From Antedon mediterranea (lineage: Eukaryota; Echinodermata; Crinoidea; Comatulida; Antedonidae), in NCBI RefSeq assembly GCF_964355755.1, contig NC_092674.1, forward strand, positions 31,858,001 to 31,897,500: a DNA stretch of 39,500 bases, written 5' to 3'. The first letter of the stretch is position 1, and every line of letters begins with the position of its first letter. This document shows, in pieces, positions 12,044 to 26,000 of this stretch. The notes under the pieces are model-generated. The model made no database searches. It had not been told where the DNA came from and saw only the letters and a program-made list of their open reading frames with translations. The position numbers and the translations under genes were made by a program.

Positions 12044-15000
12044 TCAGGTGATTGGCTAGGATGACTTAATCAACCCTTCTGTGTTCTAACGTAGGCCTGC
12101 TGCATGTTGCGTTTGTACCTATTATCAATGACGAAGTTGATGTCTAGTTTAAGTTTATTTAAATCCATATCTCTTCAAACGCAGCTGACATGACAAATAT
12201 CTAAACGAGTTATACGTAGAGGGCGAAGTATTAAATGGTTTGTATGATAATACAGTAAGATTAAGAGGGGATTGACTAAGAGGGGATATGCTTTGCCTAT
12301 AGCGTCTATCTCGGAAATCAGCCTTGCTGTTTCCGATACAAGTAAAAAAGTATGTGATAGTAAGGAGTTTGATGTCTGATATATTTAATAATGTTCGTCT
12401 TTCCGTTCATTCATACCACTCCTTCCTCAAAGATTGTGAAGGACAGTACACCATCATGATACATCAGTCTAACATGATTATGTAGAGGTTTGGCTTTTAT
12501 AAATTGCACATTCATTGCTTTTAAACTATAGGACAGGTCGCATATATTACGACATATTTATGTCTTATAAACTCATAGTTTTCATATTAATAATTTGTTA
12601 TTGTTCTTAAACATAGTAAACATGATCGGCTGATTGGGCAGCCAATTCTGGTACTGTATCTATTACCAAAGTATCATGAATATTTGGTAATACAGTCATG
12701 TCATGACATGCATCTAGTAGTATACCTAACCTCACATGATACAGGCACCACATGTGATATAAATAAAATATTGTTTACCAAATATTCCTATGATACTTCG
12801 GAAATAGATAATGTGAAGATACAGCACAGCGGGTGGAGTGGGTCCATAGGCATAAGATTTGATTAGGAATTTTGATAAACCACGATTTGATTTTACCAAA
12901 ATACAGTTGTTGAGGGTGGATAAATCCATATAGATAACTTTTTAGTGTGGGGGCTGTGGATGTCGTCACATTGTGTATATTCAGGCACGCGTTACTATTC
13001 ATAGTTATGATATGGAAACCACTGAGGATTAGATTGGCCAATTATATATACCATACCTGAATATTAGAAACAAAAACGATTCCAAAAGCCCATAAGATGG
13101 CGCTATGCATATTGCAAAAGTTTCAATGATGTTGTCTTGACTGTCTCGTGACGGAAAACTTAAATTAAACTTCTGGTATCCATTGCCCAATTCACATACT
13201 ATGTACTTGGTATGGTTTCAATAAGGGAAGAGTTGAATTACTTGTAATTTCACTCTTCACTCGTTTCAATAAACTTTAAAGTACACTTCAGGTTTTAGTG
13301 GGACTTATTTAATTATTAATTTCGGTATAAATAAACAAAAGGCATAGCAGATGTTTTGTTTCACATAGTTTATATTATTTTAAATCAATAAAACATGTTG
13401 TTAAGAAAATATAATTAAAAAATAACATTAAGAAGAAAATATGAAACTATTGCATTACAACCTTTAAAAGTTGGACCATGGATTCAATAATTAGGTTAAT
13501 TATTTAATTCATGGTTGGGCACAGTCATGGCGATACTTTATTTAAAGTATTATTAAGGTACTGGAGTTATATATGCATGATAAAAATACCCAAATCAAAT
13601 ATTGGTGCTCATCGAAACACACACACATTACTTTTATCAAGAAGATTTCATCATTGAGAACGGTACCTAAATAAAAGGCAATTGGCAAAGGACACGCGTA
13701 CACACACAAACTTAAAAACACTGTGCATATTTTTTTTTCAAATTACAGTTTACTAGATAAACTACCGAATATTATCTTTATGTTATGACCTCTGTGTTTC
13801 TAGTTTAGTATATGTTTCCAATGCAAACAAGGGGATATACTAATGATCTAAATTTCTCTTGGCTATTTCTACATTATTACATAAATTACATTTTATAATA
13901 ATTAATCAAGAGATAGTATCACAGCCATAAATACATTCCTTATCCCAATGTTTCTTACAATTAAAATGTAACTTCACACAAACTAATTAGGCACTTGCAT
14001 AAACTCCCTCTCAATTTTCATAAGACAGCATATTTTGATGAGTATGCGCAGAAGTTAAATTCGTTGTAGTCGCGTGTAAAGTCTATCACATACTTCAATC
14101 CATTTTAATAATCACTATCCATGTTACTTTACTGGTGTTCATTCGCCATTCAATTCACTTGAGATTTTGAAAAATTTAAGATCAAACCATCTGAAATACC
14201 TTAACAAAAAACAAATCACTGGAAAAATATCTGTGGGCCACAGTTTTTTGTCAGTGTTTTGTCTTTTCTGTAAAGCACTCTATGCTATTTTATGAATTAA
14301 TATTGTTTACATTGTGTGAAAGCCGGCTTTATTATTTCAAGTATCAGTAGTTAAAACGTTTAGAGCCTCGGTGTTAGTACCGTTTGTAAGTGTATTATTA
14401 AGTGTAAATAATTATTCATATAATATGGTTATGATGTTCCCTTCGTTGCTTCAAATATTCCGACAGCTTCCAACATTCCCAAGAGCATTGTAGCAGAGTT
14501 ATAATCATTAACCCAGTGCAAATGCCTATAATTATTCATCAACACTTAATTAAACGGTTGATCTATTTAAAGATTCGTGTTCGTTATAAAGTGCATCTCA
14601 AATGATGGTATACATGATTGATGAATGGCTTTGAATAATATCGATATAGTACATGTGGATAAAGGAAGTGAGATACAGTAAAGTTACTAAATATAGAATT
14701 AGCAAAAAATATCCATACACTTTTGTTTAAATAGTAATGAACAAACTAACTACAACTAATTATTATTAGTTACTTATTTATGCCGTTGTTTGAAGTTTGT
14801 AAGTTCAGAGTCTTTTTCAGGTTCATTTTTAAATAGCTTGTGTGAATACATGTAAGTGATGCATAAAAAACACATACATAGAAGATTCAGGTATGGGTTG
14901 TCAACATCGTAGGCTAGTATCTAAAATATGCTTTTGTTGAGTTCATACATTAGATAACATAATGTCGTGTTGCTTAATTATTCTGTAATATGTTCATTTT

Positions 15001-16060
15001 TAAAACTTACTAACACTAACCAATTAGACTTTATCAAAGACCTTCGACTATCTTATTTATGAAGTAGTACAAATATTGGTGATGAAAAAAACAGTGTTAC
15101 TTGTGGCTATGATATCCATCAACATAGTAACGTCATCTCAGCTTTTACTTTTGTAAACAATTGAAAAATGCAATCTAGCAACATTGATTAACCTTACAGT
15201 AGGGCTGTTGGTTATTGGCAGCCCGAAAAACAATATTATATTGTACCAGATTCAATACGTCAGCCGACTTCCAACTGCGTGACTTGTGCCATCAACATTG
15301 CCCTTAACAGTCGGGTGGATTCAATAATTAGACTTCGAAACACTACCCGTAGGCTTAGAGTTGGAATTTTGAATTAAATTGAGATTCCATTCAAAATGTC
15401 TGAAGTATTTTTTCCTCATTGATCTCTCTGTTCCCCTAAAATTGCGCAACAATGTTCCCCTAATATTGGCTTTTTTTTTAAAGTCTGGTTGTCGCTTAGT
15501 TAATCGTTTGACAAATCGGTTGAATGATATAGGTTTTATAAATGCTCTATTGTATTTATTCGTGTTGCTGTTGACAGGTTGAAATAAAACTAGCTACGTT
15601 ATTGCTTACCTATATTTCTATTTTTGAAATATTCCTAAATTCCCTAAAAATAATTCCAAATTCCGATTTTGTTGTGTTCTAAATTGAAACTCCATTGGTT
15701 TTTATGCAATGAACCTTATTTGATGACGTTGTGTTATTACCACATCGTCTAATAGATTTTTCCGTAGAACATCCAGATTAATTTCTGTAATAGCTACACT
15801 CTCTGGTGTGTCTAATTACCTCGTCTATTACCTATCGTCTGTTACTCAAATCAACCCAAATTATTACAAAGTCGACGACCTTTATTTATGACATCCAGTT
15901 TGTTTTGTAAAGCCTATATACCTTTCCATAAAATGTATTTATATACTTTGCCAAAGGAAAAGCCAAATTGCATCGACTGACAATACAACATTTAAAAACA
16001 AATCTACGTTGCACCATATCTAATGTATCAGTTAGACGTAGGCCCTACTACTACATAACC
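12044..16060. other. AT-rich non-coding stretch without recognised genes
   Basis: I see no exon with splice sites, no RNA gene and no large repeat. Open frames at 12684-13041 and 15379-15582 are short, overlap on opposite strands or lack recognisable content. Confidence 0.4.
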
Positions 16061-16061
16061 T

Positions 16062-16170
16062 AATATTATTATTATTATTATTATTGTTAGTGTTATTATT
16101 ATTATTGTTATTGTTGTTGTTGATGTCGTCGTCGTCGTCGCCGCCGCCGCCGCCGTCATTGTCATCGTCA
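16062..16170. repeat. Compound trinucleotide microsatellite (TTA/TTG/GTC/GCC)
   Basis: A continuous triplet tract moves from TAT/TTA repeats through TTG, then GTC (five in a row), then CGC/GCC (five in a row) and back to GTC-ATT. Period three is retained through each unit change, suggesting stepwise mutation within one tract. Confidence 0.9.
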
Positions 16171-19073
16171 TTCATACAGTACTAAAGTTACCGAAAGTGC
16201 TGTTACCTGATGACAAAATAATTTAAAAAATGAATTAATTAAGATACAAATTGTATCATAGTTAATTCTCATTTAATCAATTCATAAATAATATTAATAG
16301 TTTATGAATGCTATGTGTTATTAGAAATCAAATACTTTGTCTGAAGCACATGATGATTAGACACCAAAGGCATGCATCTAACTTATTTAGATCCGATTTT
16401 ATGGACATTTGAAACAAATTAGGCCATTTCAGAAAATATTATAAAATACGGTAACTATTAAAATGTATTTATTATAGATCTAATGGATTCCCTGCCCAAG
16501 ATCATCTAGCTTTATTAGTGTCACCTTTTTTTTGGAAAAACTAAATATTAACATTATCATATTTATTATCTAATTAATTCCTTTTCTGAAGTACACTTAC
16601 TAACCTATACCCTAACATTCCACTCCCCTAACCTGATTTCTAGGCCGATTTTCAGACTCTATATACCTATTTTCATCGCTGTTGATTTATTTGTTTACAA
16701 ATACAGTATTACTATATTTACCGATGTTGCCTATCCGGTTTCGTTATACAAACCGATCAACAACTAAATTTAATTATTTATGATATGGAGAAACAAAAGT
16801 AAATAATCATTCCATGCAGTAATATTACCGTTGTCAAATGTAGTAAAACCGTATTGTTGTTAATGCAGTACAAACAATACACCTATATAATAATGATTCA
16901 ATTATATAAGGTGATTTCTGACAAGCTGTCATTGTCTATTTAACATTGTTCAGTGCGTATGATTTCTATGGAGACAACACGTTTCGAAAATAATATACGC
17001 ATTTTAGAGAGAGAAAAACACACACGAACACACAATTTTTTCACAATTAATGTATTACTGTCTTTTGATCGATTTTATCAAAAATAAAAAAGATGGTGCA
17101 TAATGTGAAAAAAAATACACATGTTAGGGTTATAAGTGCTGTGAAAGTGGTATTGTTAAATAAACTAGGAAAAGCCTATAAACATTGACAAAGACAACAG
17201 AAGAAAGTCCGGAAACGGAGTCTCGCATCACCACACTGTTTCACTAACTAACTAACTAACTAACTACTAACTTGTCAAGACTAGGGAGCAGGTATGTTTA
17301 TCCGTCGGTTTACGAAATAGATCAGTTTTGAGTGTTCAATGGTGGGTCCAGATAATGAATGTATTTAAATAACTAAATAAAACTGGACTCTTTCCAAATT
17401 ATTTCGGCCATGACTTGGAGTCCCAACTGCTTTAGCTACTCTGTGTATGAAATTAATTATATGGCATGATCTCTTTTGATGTGTTCCAAATGGAATATTT
17501 GGTTCTTTGTTGTGCTGCCATGCACAAAAAAGGCCGCATATTCATTTACCGGGCAAAAATATTAATCATTTTTGTACAAATACTACTATTCAGCGTTTTA
17601 TGCTGCAGTGTATTTGTTTATGTGATTAAATAACCGATATTGATACCGAATATATCTTATCTTTTTTTTCTATGTATGCATACGAATTGATTTCATCATT
17701 CCACCATTGTAACTATTATGACCACCTCACTATAAAATGTATTGAATTATGGCTAAATGTGTAAAACGCATTTACTAGAACCATAAATGCATGATAATAA
17801 TTTTTATTAGAAATGATAGTGATGTTTATGTTATGATTAATCCAATTTATCATCAGTAAATGCTGTCATTTCAATATAACAATATGGCCTAGCTATCGTA
17901 AGTTATAAGTATGCATTTACAATTTAGATTGTTTGTTTTGTAATATAATGAAACTGAAAGGGTAACCGACGATTATAATTGTGTGTATTATATAATAATT
18001 AAATTACATTAAATATTTTTGTTTTATAAAATTCAATATATTATTAAAAGCATAAAATAAGCATGAAATGGATTTGTATTTAAAGAGATGATTCTATATT
18101 TAATGTAGGTAATCTGTGTGTATTGACAATGAAAAGATAGAAAGTATATTTTTGATTAAATTCTGTTAGCCGTATAAATAATACGTGAAACCAATATCGA
18201 AAAAAGACAGCGAGATGGCTGCTAAAATAAAAACACATTATTCATGAAGTATAGTTTCAGTCATTATTGATGAATCTCGGGTTTTCGTTCTTTATGTATA
18301 TAAAATGATATATCTTCAAAGAATGTTAGAAGGGAATTTGACTACTTAAAGTATCATATCAATTCAACGTAATAAAATAACAACACGTAAAATAATACTA
18401 AATAGACAACACTATAGGTATAGTACGTCGTGTTATAATTTGCAAAAACATATAATAATGGAACACGCGTGTTAGCAGGAAATTGTTTTATGTAATTGTT
18501 TTGGGTCTGGTTGCAATTGTGAAACATTATCCGAGATACACGATTGCTACTTGGAGACTCACATTGTGTTCTTCCCACACTGTCTTCGATTTCGGCGTGT
18601 TGTTCTTAACATGGAGAAAGAAGTTTTTTTTCTCTTTTGTGGCGTAAACACCATTTTTATTCACATTCGTATTATATTTCATGTCATTACATAAAATTAT
18701 ATTATTTATCACATTTTTTGTTAATTCGAAATGTCATTACAATTTGATAAACTTCATTAGTAACATTTTGAAATTGTTGAATTCTGTTATTACTTCCTTT
18801 TTTCATAAATTTTCTTATATTTTTCTATACACTTACAAAAGAAGTTTAAAAAGTTAATACAAAGACGTTTGGTTGAAATAAGCTTTTTTTTTCCAAACAT
18901 CGTTATGACATATTTACTTTCATTATACCGCGTGATCATTATCATGTATCTCATTTTAAAATATTCAGAATCAGAAAGAACAACTTTCCCTTTGTGAGAA
19001 CCCAAATTATACAATTTATTTATATACAAGATAAAATGAATACAAATCATAATAAATCAGTACATGTAACTCG
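16171..19073. other. AT-rich non-coding stretch
   Basis: The stretch contains a short ACTA/CTAA tetranucleotide run near 17243-17266 and no supported gene. Open frames on the minus strand at 18354-19050 are low-complexity AT-rich translations. Confidence 0.4.
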
Positions 19074-19449
19074 TCGTATCACAGTAATTCATTTTCTGTT
19101 CATCATAACAATATACACATGTATACCAATCCAATACTAGTGTATTTACAATACTCGGAAATACTCGGAACTACTCGTATCACAGTAATTTATTTTCTGT
19201 TCATCATAACAATATACACATGTATACCAATCCAATACTATAGTGTATTTACAATACTCGGAAATACTCGGAACTACTCGTATCACAGTAATTCATTTTC
19301 TGTTCATCATAACATACCAATCCAATACTATATAGTGTATTTACAATACTCGGAAATACTCGGAACTACTCGTATCACAGTAATTCATTTTCTGTTCATC
19401 ATAACAATATACACATGTATACCAATCCAATACTTAGTGTATTTACAAT
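19074..19449. repeat. ~102-bp tandem repeat (four copies) containing the ACTCGG decamer
   Basis: Units start at TCGTATCACAG at 19074, 19176, 19278 and 19370, giving periods of 102, 102 and 92 bp. The third copy lacks about 12 bp around ATATACACATGT. The unit junctions contain ATACTCGGAAATACTCGGAA followed by CTACTCG, the same 10-bp motif that forms the arrays at 33181-34370 and 36140-36415. The open frame at 19119-19454 is this repeat translated. Confidence 0.93.
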
Positions 19450-19584
19450 GTTAGCAGATAATGAGGCTAACAGCAAGTAAGTTTAATTGTAAAGATTCGT
19501 AAAAACTTATAAAATACCGAATTACCGTAGGTTCAATGTAAACAATTATTCTATATACAATTAGAATCTATATATTTTTACGCA

Positions 19585-19592
19585 TGACGTCA
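19585..19592. promoter_or_regulatory. Candidate CRE (TGACGTCA) upstream of the alpha/gamma-like gene
   Basis: A full palindromic TGACGTCA lies about 370 bp before the proposed start codon at 19962. This is the consensus for CREB/ATF binding. The same octamer also occurs near 2758, 10117, 10466 and 26625, so chance or repeat origin is possible. Confidence 0.3.
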
Positions 19593-19961
19593 TTCTTCGT
19601 CGGTTGTTCATGAATAAAGTGAATTTGCATTGATGTTCTGATGCATCTTACATGAAGCCTAAATTTAATTTATAAACGACAACGCAGCTCTATTACCAAG
19701 ATACCACTCATTATACTGATTGCTTCACAGCCGGTCGTGTTTTTGCAATGCTACCGTAACATACAATGTCTCCGCGCCAAATTCGTAACTAAAAACTTAT
19801 ACCTTTACCTTTTACACGAGTTCTGGAAAGCATTGCATCCTGGTTTCTATCAAATATTGCAGGAGCAAGCAAAGCTGTCGTCTGAAAGCATCAGGTGACA
19901 GATAACCAGTGCGCCCGTGAAATATATTGAGTACGGTCGTAGTAAACACTCACAAACTATC

Positions 19962-20011
19962 ATGCATGTACTAATAGTATTGAGTACATTATTTCTATTA
20001 TATAATGTCAG
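19962..20011 (+). CDS. Exon 1 of the alpha/gamma-like gene: signal peptide
   Basis: ATG at 19962 opens [16 protein letters not shown] and meets a consensus donor GTAAGT at 20012. The exon ends with two bases (AG) of a split codon; exon 2 starts with exactly the one base needed (A), giving Arg17. A hydrophobic leader, a strong donor and a matching phase make this the best candidate. It rests on sequence alone because the next exon is 4.6 kb away. Confidence 0.7.
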
Positions 20012-23000
20012 GTAAGTGATTCTACTGTTATTTATTACTGAGGTCCAGAGGTATATCTAAATGCCAGTACCACATTTATTTAGATTCGTATACATCTGAT
20101 GTCTGATATGTCCGTTTTACTACTCTACATGGTTTAAACATTCCTGTGTAGAGTAAAGCAATGTAGTAATAGGCGTTCACGACTCTGAAATGCGATATTT
20201 CATTAAGATGCACAATTTGTTTAGATTTTGCTGTTATCATATGTGGTTAAGTTAAATCAAATTTACTGTGCTTACTTAGTAACACAATAGTTGCTACTAA
20301 TGACTGGCTCAGTGTAAATGATTCCTACTTTGATGTGGTGCAAATACAAAATGAGTATTTTACTAATGTTTGACAATCACACTATTGATTCTACGTTCAT
20401 TCCCATATAACTGGGTTTCGGCAATAATTTAATATACGTCCTATATAAACACACATTCATGTTTTTATGATATCGTGATGTTAACGTGTGCCTTACGTAA
20501 TGTCAACATTGTAATTAAGTTACATCAGTGTATAAAGTATATTGCGAAACATTGATGGTAAAAAACTGATTATGTCAAACCAGGAACGAAGAGCCAAATT
20601 TTACTCGAAGCTTTAAATGTTTAAATGAGTGTGATGATGCGTTACTCGTTCATTATTGATTACTAAACTAATTTCCAGAAATTATCGTTATATTTAATTT
20701 AGCTGTTTGTAAATTTGTAACGACGTTTGAAATACTTTTAGCATATATCTATACTCCTTCACTACTAACGTTTATATAATTCACTTAGGCCTAATACCTT
20801 AAAGCATCATGAATCATCGAAACATGGTATACACATACGAATCCTTAAACATAGGCCTAAATATTGAAAATGGGTAACTGTAAGCCTATACTTAATCGTA
20901 TATTTGACTTCAGTGTGATTATAGGCCTATATTTTGAACCCAGAATCAACACTTGATTATTTGTAGGCATTGTGGGTATTTTAATTTAGTAATAGTAAGA
21001 AACATAAGTAAATTACACTTCAAATATTTATTTATTATTTAAGAAATAGTTGTTAAACCATCAAGTAATTGAATTGAACGTTGGACCCACATTAATTGAA
21101 TTGAACGTTGGACCCACATTAATTGAATTGAACGTTGGACCCACATTAATTGAATTGAACGTTGGACCCACATTAATTCCTTCTAGCAGCTGCAACAGCT
21201 GTTTATTCGTATATTTATTACTATAACATCATATTATTAAAAATCAAAATAACACAAATCAGCCAACAATACATTTATGAAATATACCTCTTATTTACAT
21301 TCGCAACGCCTCCTTGGCCCACGACTGTGACTTCGGTACTCACTTCAATCGTCTGTGTAACATAATGGATGTATTGTGTTTATAAAGTAATTTTACTCAA
21401 TTGCGTATTCTGGATAAAAATAATTATAGTATAAACAATAATAGTCTAAATCATGCTTACATTTATTTATATTCATTACAGGTATATTTCTTGTAAACAG
21501 TTGCTGGTTAGCATGCTGTTATTATTATCATGCATTCACAATACTAAAACTTATACAATGATATACCATGTTAAAAAATATCACAAAATTACTTATTCAT
21601 AAAATAATGATGATATTCTCTTATTTTCAATAACAATCTTGATTGTCTATGTATTGTTCTCTTCGATATACAAGCTACATGATTCCCATAATAAATCGAT
21701 AAAATACAATATGGAATGCATAATTAAAAACACTGTATGTTAATTCACGAGTTAGTGTATATTAACGAACATATTGCATTTTACATTATGATGGTAACTA
21801 AGGTTTTGAACCATGTTTCGTGTGAAATATTGATCCTGGTAGAGCCCGCAAAGATAAATACTTTTTAAAGAAAAAAACTTGTTGCGACATTTTCGGTTAT
21901 TTTTACATTTGCGGTTAGGCCTATTGTTTACATTTTGTCCAGTCATAATTGTAACTTAACTTAAAGGATATTTATATAAATTTTACTCCTTACTATCTTA
22001 AAATAAATAAATCTATATTTTAGATGATGAAGTTGTCAGCACATTTTGTCCCAGGTAGGCCTAAACGAGGAGAGCAGACCAAATCGGTTACTTAACAAAC
22101 GCCTTACCCTCTCAAAAGATATCGTGTAACTCGATTAGGTTAAAATATGACGCGATCTAATCAAAGCAAATGGATGACGCTGAGTGAACTCCTTTGGGGA
22201 CGGGTTTCATACATAGTTATGTCGTATTACTTACTAGTTGATATATCAACTGGATTAGAGTTACGGAATTAAAACACGGATGAATATCAAAAGTCGAATA
22301 TAGATGGATCAATGACTTGTTCCATGTCCAAATTGATCAAAATAAAACATATAGATGTCATTAAGTCCACCCGCCGTCTACTTATCTTCACTTTAAGTTT
22401 CGTTTGGGTATTTCAGTGGGCAATTCTTATATTGTATGTTTTATCTGATAATTTGCCTAATTATTCAGATGTGTAATAATAACTACACAAATTAGGATAT
22501 TACAAAACTAATTATTGCATTTGAATATGCGTTGATGTTAAATTCTGTCTGCTAGTGCGTTTGTAAATAGTAAATAACGTTTAACAAGGAAGATGGATAT
22601 AAAGGGCCAGATGTGCTTATGGTATTGAAGCTTGTGTTCGATCAGGTTTAATCCCAAAAATGTATGTCTAATTATAATGTATGTCTAATTATAGAGGGCC
22701 AGATGTGCTTATGGTATTGAAGCTTGTGTTCGATCAGGTTTAATCCCGAAAATGTATGTCTAATTATAATGTATGTCTAATTATAGAGGGCCAGATGTGC
22801 TTATGGTATTGAAGCTTGTGTTCGATCAGGTTTAATCCCGAAAATGTATGTCTAATTATAATCGCAAAATAGTCAAATTGTAAAATTATTCCAATTTAAG
22901 GTATTTGCCGTAATGAATTACCAATCACTATTTTCCGAATGTAATAGTGTATAATAAGGCAAATAAGTATTAGTCGAATTAAACACAAAAAGAGAAAGAA

Positions 23001-26000
23001 ACAGCTCGTGTGATTGTCATGTTAGTTATGCCTTTATATCATTCTGTGGCTGTGATTGTCATGTTAGTTATGCCTTTATATCATTCTGTGGCTGTGATTG
23101 TCATGTTAGTTATGCCTTTATATCATTCTGTGGCTGTGATTGTCATGTTAGTTATGCCTTTATATCATTCTGTGGCTGTGATTGTCATGTTAGTTATGCC
23201 TTTATATCATTCTGTCGCTGTGATTGTCATGTTAGTTATGCCTTTATATCATTCTGTGGCTGTGATTGTCATGTTAGTTATGCCTTTATATCATTCTGTG
23301 GCTGTGATTGTCATGTTAGTTATGCCTTTATATCATTCTGTGGCTGTGATTGTCATGTTAGTTATGCCTTTATATCATTCTGTGGCTGTGATTGTCATGT
23401 TAGTTATGCCTTTATATCATTCTGTGGCTGTGATTGTCATGTTAGTTATGCCTTTATATCATTCTGTGGCTGTGATTGTCATGTTAGTTATGCCTTTATA
23501 TCATTCTGTGGCTGTGATTGTCATGTTAGTTATGCCTTTATATCATTCTGTGGCTGTGATTGTCATGTTAGTTATGCCTTTATATCATTCTGTGGCTGTG
23601 ATTGTCATGTTAGTTATGCCTTTATATCATTCTGTGGCTGTGATTGTCATGTTAGTTATGCCTTTATATCATTCTATGGCTGTGATTGTCATGTTAGTTA
23701 TGCCTTTATATCATTCTGTGGCTCTGATTGTCATGTTAGTTATGCCTTTATATCATTCTGTGGCTGTGATTGTCATGTTAGTTATGCCTTTATATCATTC
23801 TGTGGCTGTGATTGTCATGTTAGTTATGCCTTTATATCATTCTGTGGCTGTGATTGTCATGTTAGTTATGCCTTTATATCATTCTGTGGCTGTGATTGTC
23901 ATGTTAGTTATGCCTTTATATCATTCTGTGGCTGTGATTGTCATGTTAGTTATGCCTTTATATCATTCTGTGGCTGTGATTGTCATGTTAGTTATGCCTT
24001 TATATCATTCTGTGGCTCTGATTGTCATGTTAGTTATGCCTTTATATCATTCTGTGGCTGTGATTGTCATGTTAGTTATGCCTTTATATCATTCTGTGGC
24101 TGTGATTGTCATGTTAGTTATGCCTTTATATCATTCTGTGGCTCTGTATTGTTTTTTTTTTCAATAATGTATAACACGATCATATCATTATTTGCAAATT
24201 TTGTTTGATGGGTTGGTTGACTGCAGACAAAAATGAGTTTGTTTTACCGGCTTTTACATTTTGTAATGGAATATTCAATTACAAAATGTAAAAGCCGGTA
24301 AAACAAACTCATTTTTAACCAATTGGATGCCTACAATAATTTTATTATTATTATTATTTTTATTAGTATTATTATTATTGTTATTATTATTATTATTATA
24401 GGTTATAAAAATAACATAATTGATACCTTAATTCAGAAATGAGCAACAATCCAACATTAAATTTCGTTTTATATGATATGATTTTGTGTCTTTCAAAATG
24501 GAATACTATTATTGATAAAATGAATACTGTAGTGAATGAAAAGACGTGTTTTAGGGTAACCTTTATTTAGATTATGATGTATATAAATGTTCGTATCAAT
24601 ATTTTGGATTTTTTCAGAAGTGAACAAGAAAATGTTAATGTTGATAACACTACAGAATTACAAGAAACAACAAAATTGTCTGAAAATGACAGAGCGCGGG
24701 AAAACCTTACAAAGCTTTTAGATAATATCATATTTAATTATGATAATTCCATGCGGCCAGGGATGACGGGTAAGTGTCTATGGATATATATTTACCGAAA
24801 CAGGTTACAGTGGGTTTGATTGATCATAATAGAACTAAGCAAGCTAGTTGAAACACACGTGTATTTACGCTAATTAGACTTGTGTACTCAGAAAGTTAAA
24901 TTCAGCAAAAATGCATTTTATGTAATAATAGTTTATGTAAGTCTTTTAGTTTTAGTATAGGCTTTTCAAAGTTTAATGTAAAAATCGGTAATATGATTAT
25001 AATACGTTGAAGAAGTTAACCTCGAGTATACCAATATTGACTTGATATTGTCGTTTATTTAGTAAATGAACATTTTAATTATCTAGAAAATCGATGAAAA
25101 CAGAACTTGAGTATTGTAAATGATATCAATAACAGCGTTAAATGAGATGTTGTCTGGTATCAAGCATTTAATATTGTTGGTCTAAACCGTAGTAGGTTAC
25201 TTAAATATTTAGTAGTTTCTTAATACTGTATTTTTTGAAAAATAATGCGTTAGATAGATTTTGTGAACCCACCGCTTAATATTTAAAACTTGTTATTAAC
25301 AGATGAGATATTGCAAATTCTTATACATTATTATTACATTCAGGGCCCCCTCTTACGGTCAAAGTGGATATGTTTTTGTTGAGTATTGGTCCATTGATAG
25401 AACAAAATAAGGTAGAGTATCTTTATCTATAATGTATTACTCAATGTAATCGATTGTTTATAACCTATCTAGTGTCGCGTAATAATGTAATAAACCAAAT
25501 TAATTCATTTGCATCCAGATAAAAAAATTATGTAGGCCTATAGTGTAATACTTATAGATTACAAAATAATTATTAGAAATTCCAGTATAGGAAATTCGAT
25601 TTGTACAAGCCCAATATACATACACTATCCAGAAAAGAATTAATAAACCTTAATTAGTTATGTTTATAAATATTAATACAATCATATCTATCCTGCATTG
25701 TGTACATGGAATGGATAGTAAATAGAAGGTTGGGATAAAATAAATCTTCAAAAGGTACATAAAAACATTTTTATTCACGATTCGGGATCTCTTTATACAC
25801 AAAACGAGTTGGTAGCAATAAAAAACCTATACTGTATAAAAAACTTGCGGAATTTCTTAGTTGAATTTAGGAGACAACATCAATCGCTGTTTTGCTATAG
25901 TTTGTGTAAAATGAATAAAACACTTTACACTTTATATCCGTCATTTAAATTCTAGTTATACATTTTCCTGTATAATCTAAATAGTTTATCGCCTTCATGG

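Larger units (their letters stand above)
20012..24617 (+). other. Intron 1 of the alpha/gamma-like gene (4.6 kb, array-rich)
   Basis: The intron starts GTAAGT and ends TTTTTTCAG. It contains 27-bp, 92-bp and 42-bp tandem arrays, a perfect 39-bp-arm palindrome and a TTA microsatellite. A possible minus-strand exon lies at 21299-21352. The other introns of this gene are 180-870 bp. Confidence 0.7.

Noticed and set aside
12732-13041. Overlapping minus-strand frames of 65 and 88 codons ending near a GTAAAC donor
   Set aside because: One has the right phase for the beta exon, but the peptide shows no clear signal sequence and the donor is weak; probably chance.
18354-19050. Three AT-rich minus-strand open frames
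   Set aside because: Biased toward Asn, Lys, Ile and Tyr as expected from AT-rich non-coding DNA; no motifs or splice context.
23010-24167. 385-codon open frame with a 14-residue hydrophobic repeat
   Set aside because: It is a 42-bp minisatellite whose period is a multiple of three, begins with GTG rather than ATG, and lies inside an intron.
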